In this document: positions 39,568 through 48,081 of the stretch, in pieces
Layout: each line of letters starts with the position of its first letter
Position numbering within the stretch: position 1 is the stretch's first letter
Source: Acinetobacter sichuanensis
GTDB taxonomy: Bacteria > Pseudomonadota > Gammaproteobacteria > Pseudomonadales > Moraxellaceae
Length of the DNA stretch: 64,000 nt
Assembly (NCBI RefSeq): GCF_003024515.2
Contig: NZ_PYIX02000020.1
Span: 16,226 to 80,225 of the forward strand
Direction of reading: 5' to 3'
Position numbers and translations under genes: made by a program
The notes under the pieces: generated by a model
Seen by the model: the letters and a program-made list of their open reading frames with translations, nothing else
Told to the model about the DNA's origin: nothing
Database searches by the model: none

Positions 39568-40002
39568 ATGAAAAATATTGTATTTTCTAGTGTTATTCTA
39601 CTTTCCTTAAGTGCCTGTTCTACCATTCAAAATCAACAGGAAGCAGCACCATTGATTGGGATGCCAAATCCTGCAAGTCAGTATTGTATTGAACAGGGCG
39701 GAAAGTTAGAAGTTGTGAAAGATGCGCAGGGTGAATCTGCCTATTGTCATTTGCAAAATGGTGAGAAAATTGAAGAATGGGCGTTATTTCGCCAAAATCA
39801 CGCACAATGTGTTGCAGATGAAGCTAAAAAACTGATTGGTCAATCAAACTTATCAGATGAGATTATTAAGCAACTCACTCATGCTCAAAATATTCGTCAT
39901 ATACAACCAAATGATGCTGTGACACAAGACTATCGTGTGGAGCGAATTACCATTATCACTGATCCAGTCACACAAAAAATTGTGCAAGCAAATTGTGGTT
40001 AA
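39568..40002 (+). CDS. Lipoprotein with DUF333 and I78-inhibitor-like domains
   Basis: 144 aa. Lipobox LSAC at residue 17. A DUF333 unit follows (PNPASQYCIEQGGKLEVV, YCHLQNGEKIEEWALF), then a segment ending DYRVERITIITDPVTQKIVQANCG that looks like an I78 protease-inhibitor domain. Probably a periplasmic or outer-membrane-anchored inhibitor-like protein; the combination is inferred from motif appearance, not a search. Confidence 0.75.
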   Translation: MKNIVFSSVILLSLSACSTIQNQQEAAPLIGMPNPASQYCIEQGGKLEVVKDAQGESAYCHLQNGEKIEEWALFRQNHAQCVADEAKKLIGQSNLSDEIIKQLTHAQNIRHIQPNDAVTQDYRVERITIITDPVTQKIVQANCG

Positions 40003-40026
40003 GTAGAAAAATTATCGTTGAAGTAG

Positions 40027-40052
40027 AAAAACCCAAGCGAACTTGGGTTTTT
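40027..40052. terminator. Bidirectional terminator
   Basis: AAAAACCCAAG, CGAA loop, CTTGGGTTTTT. Lies between convergent genes and works in both directions. Confidence 0.9.
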
Positions 40053-40067
40053 GATACAATTTAACAA

Positions 40068-41273
40068 TTAAGCCGTTGCTTTAATGACTTCAGCAAATGC
40101 ATTTGCAACTGTGTCGATATTATTTAAGTTTAGACCTGCCGCACACATACGACCGCTACGTACTAAATAAATACCGTATTGATCTTTTAACGTATCTACT
40201 TGTTCAGCCGTTAAACCTGTGTAGCTGAACATACCTTGTTGTTTAACAAGATAGCTAAAATCACGTTCAGGCAATGCTGCTTCAAGTTTTGCTTTTAATA
40301 ACTCACGCATTTTAATAATACGTTCACGCATTTCTTGTAGTTCAGCTTTCCAGTTTGCAGCCAAAGCTTCATCGTGCAATACATTGTCTACAATCAAAGC
40401 ACCTGTTGTTGCTGGGCTTGAATAGATACGACGTACAGTTGCTTTTAATTGACCCAAAACTTTCTGTGCAGTTTCTGCATCATCACAAACGAAGCTTAAG
40501 CCACCAACACGTTCGCCATATAATGAGAAAATTTTAGAGAAAGAGTTACTCACAATAAAGTTCATACCAGATTGATCTAAGGCACGAATCGCATAAGCAT
40601 CTTCTTCTAAACCTTGACCAAAACCTTGATATGCAATATCCAAGAATGGAATGAGATCACGTGCTTTTAACACTTCAATCACACGATCCCATTGTGCAGG
40701 GGTTAAATCCGCACCCGTTGGATTATGACAACACGGGTGCAGTAAAACGATGCCTTTTGCTGGAATTTTATTTAAATCTTCGAGCATTGCTTCAATATTG
40801 ACACCATTAGTTGCAGCGTCAAAATAGCGATAGAAATGAGAATTTACACCCGCACCATTAAAAATAGCGATATGGTTTTCCCAAGTCGGTTGGCTGACCC
40901 AGATATCAGATTCAGGGAAGTATTTTTTTAAGAAATCTGCACCGACTTTAAGCGCACCTGAGCCACCTAAAGTTTGAATCGTCACAACACGACCGTCTTT
41001 ACGTGCTTGTGAGTTTTCACCAAATACAAGTGCTTGTGTTGCTTGATTATAAGTTTTAGAACCATCCATTGGTAAGTAAAGTTTTACTTTATCATTTAAA
41101 GGTTCAATATTTTTAAGCGCAGTTTTAACCGCTTCAAGCTGAGGAACGATATTGTCCTCATTATAATATAAACCGATACTCAAATTTACTTTTTGAGTAC
41201 GTTCATCCTTACTATACTCTTCCATCAATGAAAGAATTGGATCACCTGCATAAGGATCGACATGTTGAAACAT
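40068..41273 (-). CDS. tyrB: Aromatic amino acid aminotransferase
   Basis: 401 aa from [20 protein letters not shown], with AGGA 9 bases before the ATG. Aspartate/aromatic aminotransferase, fold type [23 protein letters not shown] and the PLP lysine in [17 protein letters not shown]. It transfers the amino group from glutamate to phenylpyruvate or hydroxyphenylpyruvate, the last step of Phe/Tyr synthesis. AspC and TyrB types are hard to separate by eye; TyrB is preferred. It is 4 kb from the DAHP synthase gene of the same pathway. Confidence 0.85.
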   Translation of the reverse strand: MFQHVDPYAGDPILSLMEEYSKDERTQKVNLSIGLYYNEDNIVPQLEAVKTALKNIEPLNDKVKLYLPMDGSKTYNQATQALVFGENSQARKDGRVVTIQTLGGSGALKVGADFLKKYFPESDIWVSQPTWENHIAIFNGAGVNSHFYRYFDAATNGVNIEAMLEDLNKIPAKGIVLLHPCCHNPTGADLTPAQWDRVIEVLKARDLIPFLDIAYQGFGQGLEEDAYAIRALDQSGMNFIVSNSFSKIFSLYGERVGGLSFVCDDAETAQKVLGQLKATVRRIYSSPATTGALIVDNVLHDEALAANWKAELQEMRERIIKMRELLKAKLEAALPERDFSYLVKQQGMFSYTGLTAEQVDTLKDQYGIYLVRSGRMCAAGLNLNNIDTVANAFAEVIKATA

Positions 41274-41564
41274 GGTGAAAAGTCCTAAATCAAACAAAGT
41301 TATTGTGTTTAGATAATATAAGCGAAATTTTGACTGACTCAACTCAGGATTGAAGATAAATTCTTATAAATCTTTCAACTTTAGTTTATATAGTGGATAA
41401 ATTTTGTACTTTTTAAGGGGAAAGATCAATTTTAGTCATATTTTTTCTTTTAATCGATTTATGTAGATTGGAAAATTACGGTATAGATACAATAAAATAT
41501 TGTTCAAGTTCAGCGATATTGCGATCATAATAGCGATCTAATTTTGAAAATATTTGGAATTCCC

Positions 41565-42329
41565 ATGTTGTTAAATTATCAATGGCATCAACCTGAAAAT
41601 GATCAACAACGTACACCGCTTGTGCTCATTCATGGTCTGTTTGGCAGTTTGAGTAACTTAGGTGGAATTGCACGTGCTTTGTATGCCACACATGCTGTCT
41701 TGCAAATTGATGTTCGTAATCATGGTCAATCACCCCATTCAAGTGAAATGAACTATCAAGTGATGGCACAAGATATTTTAGAAACCTTAGATCATTTAAA
41801 TATTCAGCAGTTTTCTGTTATTGGTCATAGTATGGGCGGAAAAGTGGCAATGAAACTCACAGAGCTTGCCGCTGAACGCTTAGAGCAGTTGGTGATTTTA
41901 GATATTGCACCGTTTGCCTATCAAGAAAATCATCATGATCAAATTTTTAAAGCTTTATTTGCAGTTAAAAATGCTGCTATTCAGAGTCGAAAAGAAGCGA
42001 CAGAAATTATGCGTGAATTTTTAAAAGAAGAAATGGTGATTCAATTCCTTTTAAAATCATTCAATAAAGGGCAATGGTTGTTTAATGTTGATGCCTTATA
42101 TGCACATTACCAAGATATTTTGTCATGGGTAGACATTCCACAATGGTCAAAACCAACACTATTTGTGCGAGGTGAAAATTCGCCTTATATTGGAAAAGCA
42201 CTGTATGTAAATGCAATTGAGGCACAATTTTCTCATGCTCAGCTAGAAACAGTCGCAAATGCAGGGCATTGGTTACATGCAGAACAGCCCGAAAAAGTTT
42301 TAAATTTTATTCAAGCCTATTTAAATTAA
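41565..42329 (+). CDS. Alpha/beta hydrolase (YbfF-type esterase)
   Basis: 254 aa from the ATG at 41565; a TTG 21 bases upstream is in frame but unlikely. Oxyanion-hole motif IHGLFGSLSNLGG, nucleophile elbow GHSMGGK, and C-terminal His in NAGHWLHAEQPEKV. Resembles E. coli YbfF, an esterase acting on short acyl-CoA or acyl esters. Cytoplasmic. Closed by a terminator. Confidence 0.85.
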   Translation: MLLNYQWHQPENDQQRTPLVLIHGLFGSLSNLGGIARALYATHAVLQIDVRNHGQSPHSSEMNYQVMAQDILETLDHLNIQQFSVIGHSMGGKVAMKLTELAAERLEQLVILDIAPFAYQENHHDQIFKALFAVKNAAIQSRKEATEIMREFLKEEMVIQFLLKSFNKGQWLFNVDALYAHYQDILSWVDIPQWSKPTLFVRGENSPYIGKALYVNAIEAQFSHAQLETVANAGHWLHAEQPEKVLNFIQAYLN

Positions 42330-42373
42330 GTAGAAGAATTATTTAGTATAAATAATTAATTTTAATTTAAGTG

Positions 42374-42427
42374 AAAACCTAATTTCATGTGAAATATAAT
42401 ATTTCTAAATGAAATTAGGTTTTTTTA
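42374..42427 (+). terminator. Rho-independent terminator
   Basis: ACCTAATTTCAT (42377-42388) and ATGAAATTAGGT (42409-42420) form a perfect 12-bp stem followed by seven T. Confidence 0.85.
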
Positions 42428-42844
42428 TTTTATTATAAAAAATATAAAAACTTTAAATAAATCATAATAATGCATTATTATTACATAATTTAGTAATAAA
42501 AAGTTAAATTTATCAATTTATTTCAAATAAATGTGATATATTTCGCAATTATTATTAAGTGTTTTTATATTTTATGAGAAATATAATTTATTAAAACGAC
42601 TTGATAATCTATACAATTTTTTAAAATCATTTTATATTAAAGGTCATTAAGCTTCTTTTTTAAACTAAAATTTATCGCGTTTTAAACTTTAATTATTTTT
42701 TATAAATCAAAGTTTAAGCTTTTAATTTTAATGTTTAAAAATATGGGTTTAATATGATACTTAAATATCTATTGATCAAATAGCTATTGTGATATGAAAT
42801 GTTGATAAATATATCAATCTAGGTTTTTGCAAAAAGGATCGTAT
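42428..42844. other. AT-rich intergenic region
   Basis: About 420 bases of very AT-rich sequence before the GGDEF-EAL gene. I see no gene, repeat or clear operator; it presumably holds the promoter of the following gene. Confidence 0.5.
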
Positions 42845-44977
42845 ATGGCTCGGTTAGATTTGCCTCATGAGACACAAATGGGTCAGACGGATACGTCTCA
42901 AACAACGATTGTTCCTGCAAAAACGGTCATCAGTGATGAAGTTAAACTAACATTAGATTTACTGCCTCATCTTGTTTGGATCAAACGTGCAGATGCTGTT
43001 TATGGTAACACTGCGCTTAAAGAATACCTAGGCACGGAGCAATCCTTACAGGATTGTGAGTGGCTAAAATGTGTTTATCAAGAAGATGCCGAACATTTAT
43101 ATAATTTGTGGAATCACGCTCAAAAAACAGGGCAAAAATTTGAAAAAGAATGTCGTATTCGTGATGTAAATGATCAATATCATTGGTTTTTACTGCTCGC
43201 ACAAAGTCATGCAAGAGCAGCTAAACAATTTGATTGGACAATTACGTGTACGTACATTCATGAACGTGCAGTGTTATTACGTGACACAACCGATTCATTG
43301 CGTGCACATACAGATATGCTAGATGTTAGTGTGGACTGTATTAAAATCGTCCGTCCAAATGGAACGGTTTCACATATGAATCGTTCAGGTTGCATTGCAT
43401 TATTAGGTAAAGAAAAAGTTAAAAAATTTGATATGGAATGGTTAGGTCTTTTGCCTCCTGAAGTACGAGATAAAGGGCAAATTGCAATTTCTGCGGCTGC
43501 AAAAGGTAAAAATGCACGTTTTGCTGGTATGAGTGGTGAAGGCGCTGCTCGTCAGTATTGGGATAATATTTTAACGCCTGTCGTCAATGACGAAGGTCAA
43601 ACGACCAGTATTTTATGTGTTTCACGTGATATTACCTTACAACGTATCGCTGAAAATAAATTACGTATTAGTAGTGAACGTGATGAATTAACAGGTTTAA
43701 TGAATCGCCGTTCTTTTAAACAAAGATTAAAAAAATCCTTATTAAAAGCAAAAGCCAATAAAAAAATGGTTGGCTTGATGTTGATTGATTTAGATCATTT
43801 CAAACACATTAATGATACTTTAGGGCATCCTGCTGGCGATCATTTACTCAGAATATTATCAAAACGTTTGAGTCATAGTTGTGATGAGCAGACTTATGTT
43901 GCGCGTTTAGGTGGTGATGAATTTGCAGTTGTGGTTGAAACATTAGATGAGCTGGAAACATTCAAACAAGCAACACAAAAAGTATTAAGACAGTTAGATC
44001 GCCCAATCACATATACAGGTAAATTGATTAATGGTGGTATGAGCATTGGTTGTGCGATGTATCCACAAGACGCTAAAGATAGTTCAAATTTACTCAAATT
44101 TGCGGATACTGCCCTCAATAATTTAAAAGATGGTGGGCGTGGTGGTGTACGTTTCTTTAATCAAGACATGTTAGAAATTACCTTGAAAAAAGCCAAACAG
44201 TTGGAAACAGCGCGTAGAATTGTACGTGACAACAGTATTGAGCCACATTATCAACCTAAGGTAAATTTAGAAACAGGTAAAATTATTGGTTTTGAGGCAT
44301 TGCTACGTTGGAAAGATGTTGAGCATGGTATTCAACTCCCAAGCACAGTTGTTGAAGCATTTAATGATTATGAGTTAGCAACAAAAATTGCAGAAACAAT
44401 GCATTTAAAAATTTTTAATGACATTTCATGTTGGTTACAGCAAGGTTTAGATGTTGTACCTGTTTCAATTAATGCGTCACCTGTCGAGTTTATGCGTGAT
44501 AATTATGCTGAAACGTTATTGAAACGTCTTGAAAAACAACAGATTCCACATCACTTGATTGAGGTGGAAATCACAGAACATATTTTGGCTGAGCGTGGTT
44601 ATGTTTATGTTGCACGTGCTTTAAATAAGTTAAAACAAGTGGGTGTGCGTATTGCCTTAGATGATTTTGGTACGGGGCATTCTTCTTTAACACACTTGCA
44701 TGACTATCCTGTAGATAGCTTAAAAATAGATTGTGATTTTGTACATCGTATGAACAGTGAATTACCCATTCACGCCATTGTACAAGGTATTTCTCAATTA
44801 GGACCAATCTTGTCATTAGACATTATTGCAGAGGGAATTGAGACACAAGAACAGCTTGATAGCCTAAAAAAAGTCGGTTGTACTTTGGGACAGGGCTTTT
44901 TATTTAGTAAAGCCATTCAATCAGATTGTGTTGTTGAAATGTTAAGTCATAATACTCTTCGGATAAAAAATGATTAA
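42845..44977 (+). CDS. PAS-GGDEF-EAL cyclic-di-GMP protein
   Basis: 710 aa from the ATG at 42845 (AAGGA 6 bases upstream). Two PAS-like sensor domains (about 25-130 and 145-265), a GGDEF domain (about 270-440; motif RLGGDEFAVVV near 355) and an EAL domain (about 445-700; GFEALLRW near 481, DDFGTGHSSL, EGIETQEQ). Both catalytic signatures look intact, so it could make or break c-di-GMP. No membrane segment, so a cytoplasmic sensor. The inhibitory-site RxxD before GGDEF is not evident. Stands alone; the next gene has its own leader. Confidence 0.9.
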   Translation: MARLDLPHETQMGQTDTSQTTIVPAKTVISDEVKLTLDLLPHLVWIKRADAVYGNTALKEYLGTEQSLQDCEWLKCVYQEDAEHLYNLWNHAQKTGQKFEKECRIRDVNDQYHWFLLLAQSHARAAKQFDWTITCTYIHERAVLLRDTTDSLRAHTDMLDVSVDCIKIVRPNGTVSHMNRSGCIALLGKEKVKKFDMEWLGLLPPEVRDKGQIAISAAAKGKNARFAGMSGEGAARQYWDNILTPVVNDEGQTTSILCVSRDITLQRIAENKLRISSERDELTGLMNRRSFKQRLKKSLLKAKANKKMVGLMLIDLDHFKHINDTLGHPAGDHLLRILSKRLSHSCDEQTYVARLGGDEFAVVVETLDELETFKQATQKVLRQLDRPITYTGKLINGGMSIGCAMYPQDAKDSSNLLKFADTALNNLKDGGRGGVRFFNQDMLEITLKKAKQLETARRIVRDNSIEPHYQPKVNLETGKIIGFEALLRWKDVEHGIQLPSTVVEAFNDYELATKIAETMHLKIFNDISCWLQQGLDVVPVSINASPVEFMRDNYAETLLKRLEKQQIPHHLIEVEITEHILAERGYVYVARALNKLKQVGVRIALDDFGTGHSSLTHLHDYPVDSLKIDCDFVHRMNSELPIHAIVQGISQLGPILSLDIIAEGIETQEQLDSLKKVGCTLGQGFLFSKAIQSDCVVEMLSHNTLRIKND

Positions 44978-44991
44978 TTCAAAAAAAGTGC

Positions 44992-45020
44992 TTGTAAAAA
45001 GTGTAAACAACGAGTATTTT
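44992..45020 (+). promoter_or_regulatory. Candidate promoter of the DAHP synthase leader
   Basis: TTGTAA (44992-44997), exactly 17 bases, TATTTT (45015-45020). This would start RNA near 45027, about 25 bases before the first leader peptide. Confidence 0.55.
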
Positions 45021-45050
45021 AAATTTATACAGATTTTTTATGTGAATAAA

Positions 45051-45110
45051 ATGTTAGTTAAACCTTTGATCAATAACGTATCTTATTATTTTTGGCAATT
45101 CTTTAGATAA
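45051..45110 (+). CDS. Aromatic leader peptide 1 of the DAHP synthase attenuator
   Basis: 19-codon ORF, product MLVKPLINNVSYYFWQFFR. Codons 12-18 are Tyr-Tyr-Phe-Trp-Gln-Phe-Phe, six aromatic residues in seven positions, directly followed by alternative hairpins and a terminator. That is the hallmark of a ribosome-stalling leader peptide. No strong ribosome site precedes the ATG; a GTG three codons earlier is an alternative. Low charging of Phe, Tyr or Trp tRNA would stall the ribosome over the first hairpin arm. Confidence 0.8.
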   Translation: MLVKPLINNVSYYFWQFFR

Positions 45111-45187
45111 TTGCCTAGATACGTTTGGGCAAAAAAAGTTGCCCTTCAAAGTTAATACCTGATCGGCAACCCCGATCAGGTTTTTTT
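45094..45187 (+). promoter_or_regulatory. Transcription attenuator with chained alternative hairpins
   Basis: Five segments built on GGCAA/TTGCC alternate: A GGCAATT (45094-45100), B AATTGCC (45109-45115), C GGGCAA (45127-45132), D GTTGCCC (45138-45144), E CGGCAAC (45164-45170). E overlaps the terminator ACCTGATCGG/CCGATCAGGT (45157-45181) plus a seven-T run. Without stalling, the ribosome covers A and B, C pairs D, and the terminator forms. With stalling on the aromatic codons, A is covered, B pairs C, D pairs E and the terminator is broken. Pairings are seen; the mechanism follows classical trp/phe attenuation. Confidence 0.82.
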
Positions 45188-45220
45188 ATGCACATATTTT
45201 TTAATTTTTTGGAGAACTTC

Positions 45221-45322
45221 ATGAATACATTTAACTACGCATACTTTAGCAACTTTTATTGGTTTAACTTTACGCCAGTAACCTCTATTTTGCGGTCGAA
45301 TAGACCCAATAAGCTCAAATAA
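45221..45322 (+). CDS. Aromatic leader peptide 2 of the DAHP synthase gene
   Basis: 33-codon ORF with GGAG 6 bases before its ATG. It begins MNTFNYAYFSNFYWFNF: nine of the first seventeen residues are Phe, Tyr or Trp. An in-frame ATG at 45188, right after the terminator T run, would add further Phe-rich residues. The ORF ends 31 bases before the aro gene. Between them AGGG (45328-45331) can pair with CCCT (45340-45343) next to the ribosome site, or GGGCTT with AAGCTC upstream, which could give translational control; there is no second T run. Role inferred. Confidence 0.7.
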   Translation: MNTFNYAYFSNFYWFNFTPVTSILRSNRPNKLK

Positions 45323-45353
45323 AAGAGAGGGCTTTAAGTCCCTAAGGAAAAAA

Positions 45354-46415
45354 ATGATGAATATGTTAAATCAAGCTTTACAACAAACTGCTCAGGCAGA
45401 AATACAACTGAGTACACCGATTCAATTAAAACAACAATTTCCATTGCAATCATCTCTTGCTGCTCAAATTACAGAACAGCGCCAAACCATACAAAATATT
45501 TTAACAGGTAAAGATTCACGCCTGATGGTCATTACAGGTCCATGTTCAATTCATGATCCTGTGGCTGCACTTGAATATGCTCAAAAATTAAAAAACTTAC
45601 AGCATTTAGTGTCAGACCAAATTTTTTTAGTCATGCGTACTTACATCGAAAAGCCAAGAACAACAATTGGATGGAAAGGCTACATGTATGATCCAAATCT
45701 AGATGGATCTTCAAATTTACAATTAGGCTTGGAAAAATCACGAGAATTATTTTTAAATATTATTGAAATGGGATTGCCTATTGCCAGTGAAATTCTAAGC
45801 CCAATGGCAACAGGTTATTTTGATGATTTATTGGCTTGGGGCGCGATTGGCGCGCGTACCAGTGAATCACAAATTCATCGTGAAATTTCAAGTCATATGC
45901 CATTTGCGATTGGTTTCAAAAATGGTACAGATGGTTCAATTCAAATTGCTTTAGATGCGATTCAATCTGCTTCACATGTTCATCAATTCATGGGGATGGG
46001 GCAGCATGGGCTACCTTGTGTTTTAGAAAGTGAAGGTAATCGTTTAGCACATTTGATTTTACGTGGTTCAAACTCTGGCTCGAATTATGATTTAGAGACA
46101 ATCAATGCGATTCATGAGCGCCATCAAGGTCTATTGCCTGCACTGGTGATTGATTGTAGTCATGGTAATAGTGCAAAAAATCCATTGAATCAGCCTGAAG
46201 TTTTATCTCAAATTATTGCTGAGCGTAAAGAAAGCCATGTGCGTGGTGTGATGCTGGAAAGCCATTTGCTGGATGGACAACAAAAAATTTCTGAAAACAT
46301 GATGTATGGTCAATCTGTGACAGATGGTTGTTTAGGTTGGGAAAAAACACAAAAATTATTATTGGATATGCATCAAAAAATGCAAACAGAATCATCTGCT
46401 TTGGTATGTGTTTAG
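45354..46415 (+). CDS. 3-deoxy-7-phosphoheptulonate (DAHP) synthase, class I
   Basis: 353 aa (ATG 45354 or 45357; AAGGA at 45344-45348). Condenses phosphoenolpyruvate and erythrose 4-phosphate, first step of the shikimate pathway. Family motifs: VITGPCSIHDP, EKPRTTIGWKGYMYDP, GARTSESQIHREISS and VIDCSHGNSAKN, with metal-binding Cys and His. AroF, AroG and AroH types differ in feedback inhibitor; I cannot assign which from sequence by eye. The gene follows two aromatic leader peptides, so supply of aromatic amino acids probably sets its expression. Confidence 0.93.
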   Translation: MMNMLNQALQQTAQAEIQLSTPIQLKQQFPLQSSLAAQITEQRQTIQNILTGKDSRLMVITGPCSIHDPVAALEYAQKLKNLQHLVSDQIFLVMRTYIEKPRTTIGWKGYMYDPNLDGSSNLQLGLEKSRELFLNIIEMGLPIASEILSPMATGYFDDLLAWGAIGARTSESQIHREISSHMPFAIGFKNGTDGSIQIALDAIQSASHVHQFMGMGQHGLPCVLESEGNRLAHLILRGSNSGSNYDLETINAIHERHQGLLPALVIDCSHGNSAKNPLNQPEVLSQIIAERKESHVRGVMLESHLLDGQQKISENMMYGQSVTDGCLGWEKTQKLLLDMHQKMQTESSALVCV

Positions 46416-46428
46416 GTAGATGAAACAG

Positions 46429-46465
46429 GCATTGAAGTACCGATATAAACGTACTTCAATGCTTT
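46429..46465. terminator. Bidirectional terminator-like hairpin
   Basis: GCATTGAAGTAC (46429-46440) and GTACTTCAATGC (46451-46462), perfect 12-bp stem, 10-base loop, between convergent genes. Confidence 0.7.
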
Positions 46466-46489
46466 ACTCATACTCAAATAAGGCTTGAA

Positions 46490-47200
46490 TTAAGACAGAG
46501 ATGAATTTTGTAAAAAATGATGCAATATTTCTTGTGCTTTAGTTTCTAGTTTGACTGCATATTTTTTATTTTCTGAACGTAAATATTGAATATTGATATC
46601 TGCTTTACGTAATTCACAAGTATGCCCAATTAACCATTTTTCTAAACTCTCTGCTGTAACTTCAAGATGAAATTGTAAGGCTAAAATATTTTGTCCAAGA
46701 CGAAAAGCTTGATGAGGATAAAGCGCTGAACTTGCAAGGAGTTCAGCATTTTCTGGTAAATCAAAGGTGTCACCATGCCAGTGCAAGACAGCAGTTTCTT
46801 GTAATGTTGTTAAAGGGTTGTCGGCAAGGTCGATCAGTTGAAGAGAACTCCAACCAATTTCTTTTTGCGCTCCTGCATAAACTTTCGCACCTAAAGCATG
46901 AGCGATGAGCTGCGCACCTAAGCAGATGCCAATAGTGGGTAAGTTTTTTGCTAAACGTTGTTGTAAATATTGAATTTCTTCAGTTAAAAAAGGATAGTCT
47001 TCAGTTTCATAAACGCCAATGGGTCCACCTAAAATAATCGTTAAACCTTCGTGTTCAAAGGCTTTTTTTAAGTTGTCAACACCAGCTTCAAAATAGCGAA
47101 CACGATAACCATGTTCATATAAAGTATCTTCAAAACTGCCTAAATCTTCAAAGGAAAGGTGTTGAATGGCATAAACAGTTTTAGGGAAATTTGAGTTCAT
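46490..47200 (-). CDS. Class I glutamine amidotransferase-like protein
   Basis: 236 aa. Nucleophile elbow GICLGAQLIAHALG (Cys near residue 92), LHWHGDTFDLP, and the His-x-Glu pair in LQFHLEV. Resembles stand-alone GMP-synthase-like GATase domains, such as those acting in gamma-glutamyl or sulfur metabolism. No synthase partner lies nearby, so the acceptor is unknown. Convergent with the DAHP synthase gene. Confidence 0.8.
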   Translation of the reverse strand: MNSNFPKTVYAIQHLSFEDLGSFEDTLYEHGYRVRYFEAGVDNLKKAFEHEGLTIILGGPIGVYETEDYPFLTEEIQYLQQRLAKNLPTIGICLGAQLIAHALGAKVYAGAQKEIGWSSLQLIDLADNPLTTLQETAVLHWHGDTFDLPENAELLASSALYPHQAFRLGQNILALQFHLEVTAESLEKWLIGHTCELRKADINIQYLRSENKKYAVKLETKAQEILHHFLQNSSLS

Positions 47201-47405
47201 TTGGGATTCTTATCGTGTGAGAAATGAGGGATTACGGCGATAAAGCAAGTGTTTAATCGGCGAGTTCTGTATGAAATTTTATTGAACTCTTTTGTAAACT
47301 CAAACCAATCTAGTAAAAAAATATATGGAAAATCATTTTAATTGCTTAAAATTAAATCATATTTAAAATGCAATTTCTATTGATTATTCTTTGTTTTTTG
47401 CTTTT

Positions 47406-47978
47406 TTATTCATTTTTATATTGCTCTAGTGCTTGATAAATAAAGTATTTACTTGATTTTAAAATGGACTCTTGGGTTTCAAGGTCAGGCATACTACGTG
47501 CTAATAGGATTGCACCAACCAACTGTGACATCAAGCCCCATGCTAATGCTTCATTACCTAAATGTTTTGTGAAAAGCTGTTGTCCACGTAGCAGTTCTTT
47601 TTTATAAAGAGATTTAATATCGTGCTCTGCGCGTGAAATTTCAGCAGCCAATGCAGGTAAAATACAGCCATGTTCAGCTTGCTGGACATGATCAATAGAA
47701 AGGTAACGTTCTATTTCAAAATCGACCCATGCTTTTACATCATGATGTGGATTTTTTTGCCATAAATGCACACTATGTTGTAGCTCATTTTCGATTAAGG
47801 CTTTAAATAATTCATTTTTAGATGAAAAGTGAGAATAAAAAGCACCACTGGTGACTCCAGCAGCTTTCATAAAACCATCGACACCTGTTGCACCAAAACC
47901 ATTTTTTTTTGCCAATTGCCCACTGATTGACAATAACTCTTGCCGTTTTTGTGCTTTATAACCTGTTTTATAACGCAT
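47406..47978 (-). CDS. TetR-family repressor
   Basis: 190 aa. N-terminal TetR helix-turn-helix (GFGATGVDGFMKAAGVTSGAFYSHFSSKNELFKALIE in part) and an all-helical ligand domain with an LmrA/YxaF-like C-terminus. Divergent from an SDR gene; the short gap contains strong palindromes that fit its operator. It likely represses itself and the SDR-isomerase pair; ligand unknown. Confidence 0.88.
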   Translation of the reverse strand: MRYKTGYKAQKRQELLSISGQLAKKNGFGATGVDGFMKAAGVTSGAFYSHFSSKNELFKALIENELQHSVHLWQKNPHHDVKAWVDFEIERYLSIDHVQQAEHGCILPALAAEISRAEHDIKSLYKKELLRGQQLFTKHLGNEALAWGLMSQLVGAILLARSMPDLETQESILKSSKYFIYQALEQYKNE

Positions 47979-48027
47979 AAGATTCCTTTCAATTTTTCTT
48001 GACGCTATTGAAAAATTATAACATAGT

Positions 48028-48050
48028 GATCGTTATAGTAACGATCGTTA
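48028..48050. promoter_or_regulatory. Probable TetR operator
   Basis: GATCGTTA-TAG-TAACGATC (48028-48046) is a perfect 8-bp dyad; TAACGATCGTTA (48039-48050) is a second, overlapping palindrome. They lie between the divergent TetR and SDR genes. Confidence 0.75.
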
Positions 48051-48081
48051 TTTTATAAAAAATGTGCATAAGGAAAAATAA

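Noticed and set aside
45125..45187. Upstream extension of leader peptide 2 through the terminator
   Set aside because: It would run through the attenuator stem and has no ribosome site; the ATG at 45221 with GGAG is preferred.
48001..48081. Overlapping palindromes as a mobile-element end
   Set aside because: Position between divergent TetR and target gene explains them better as operators.
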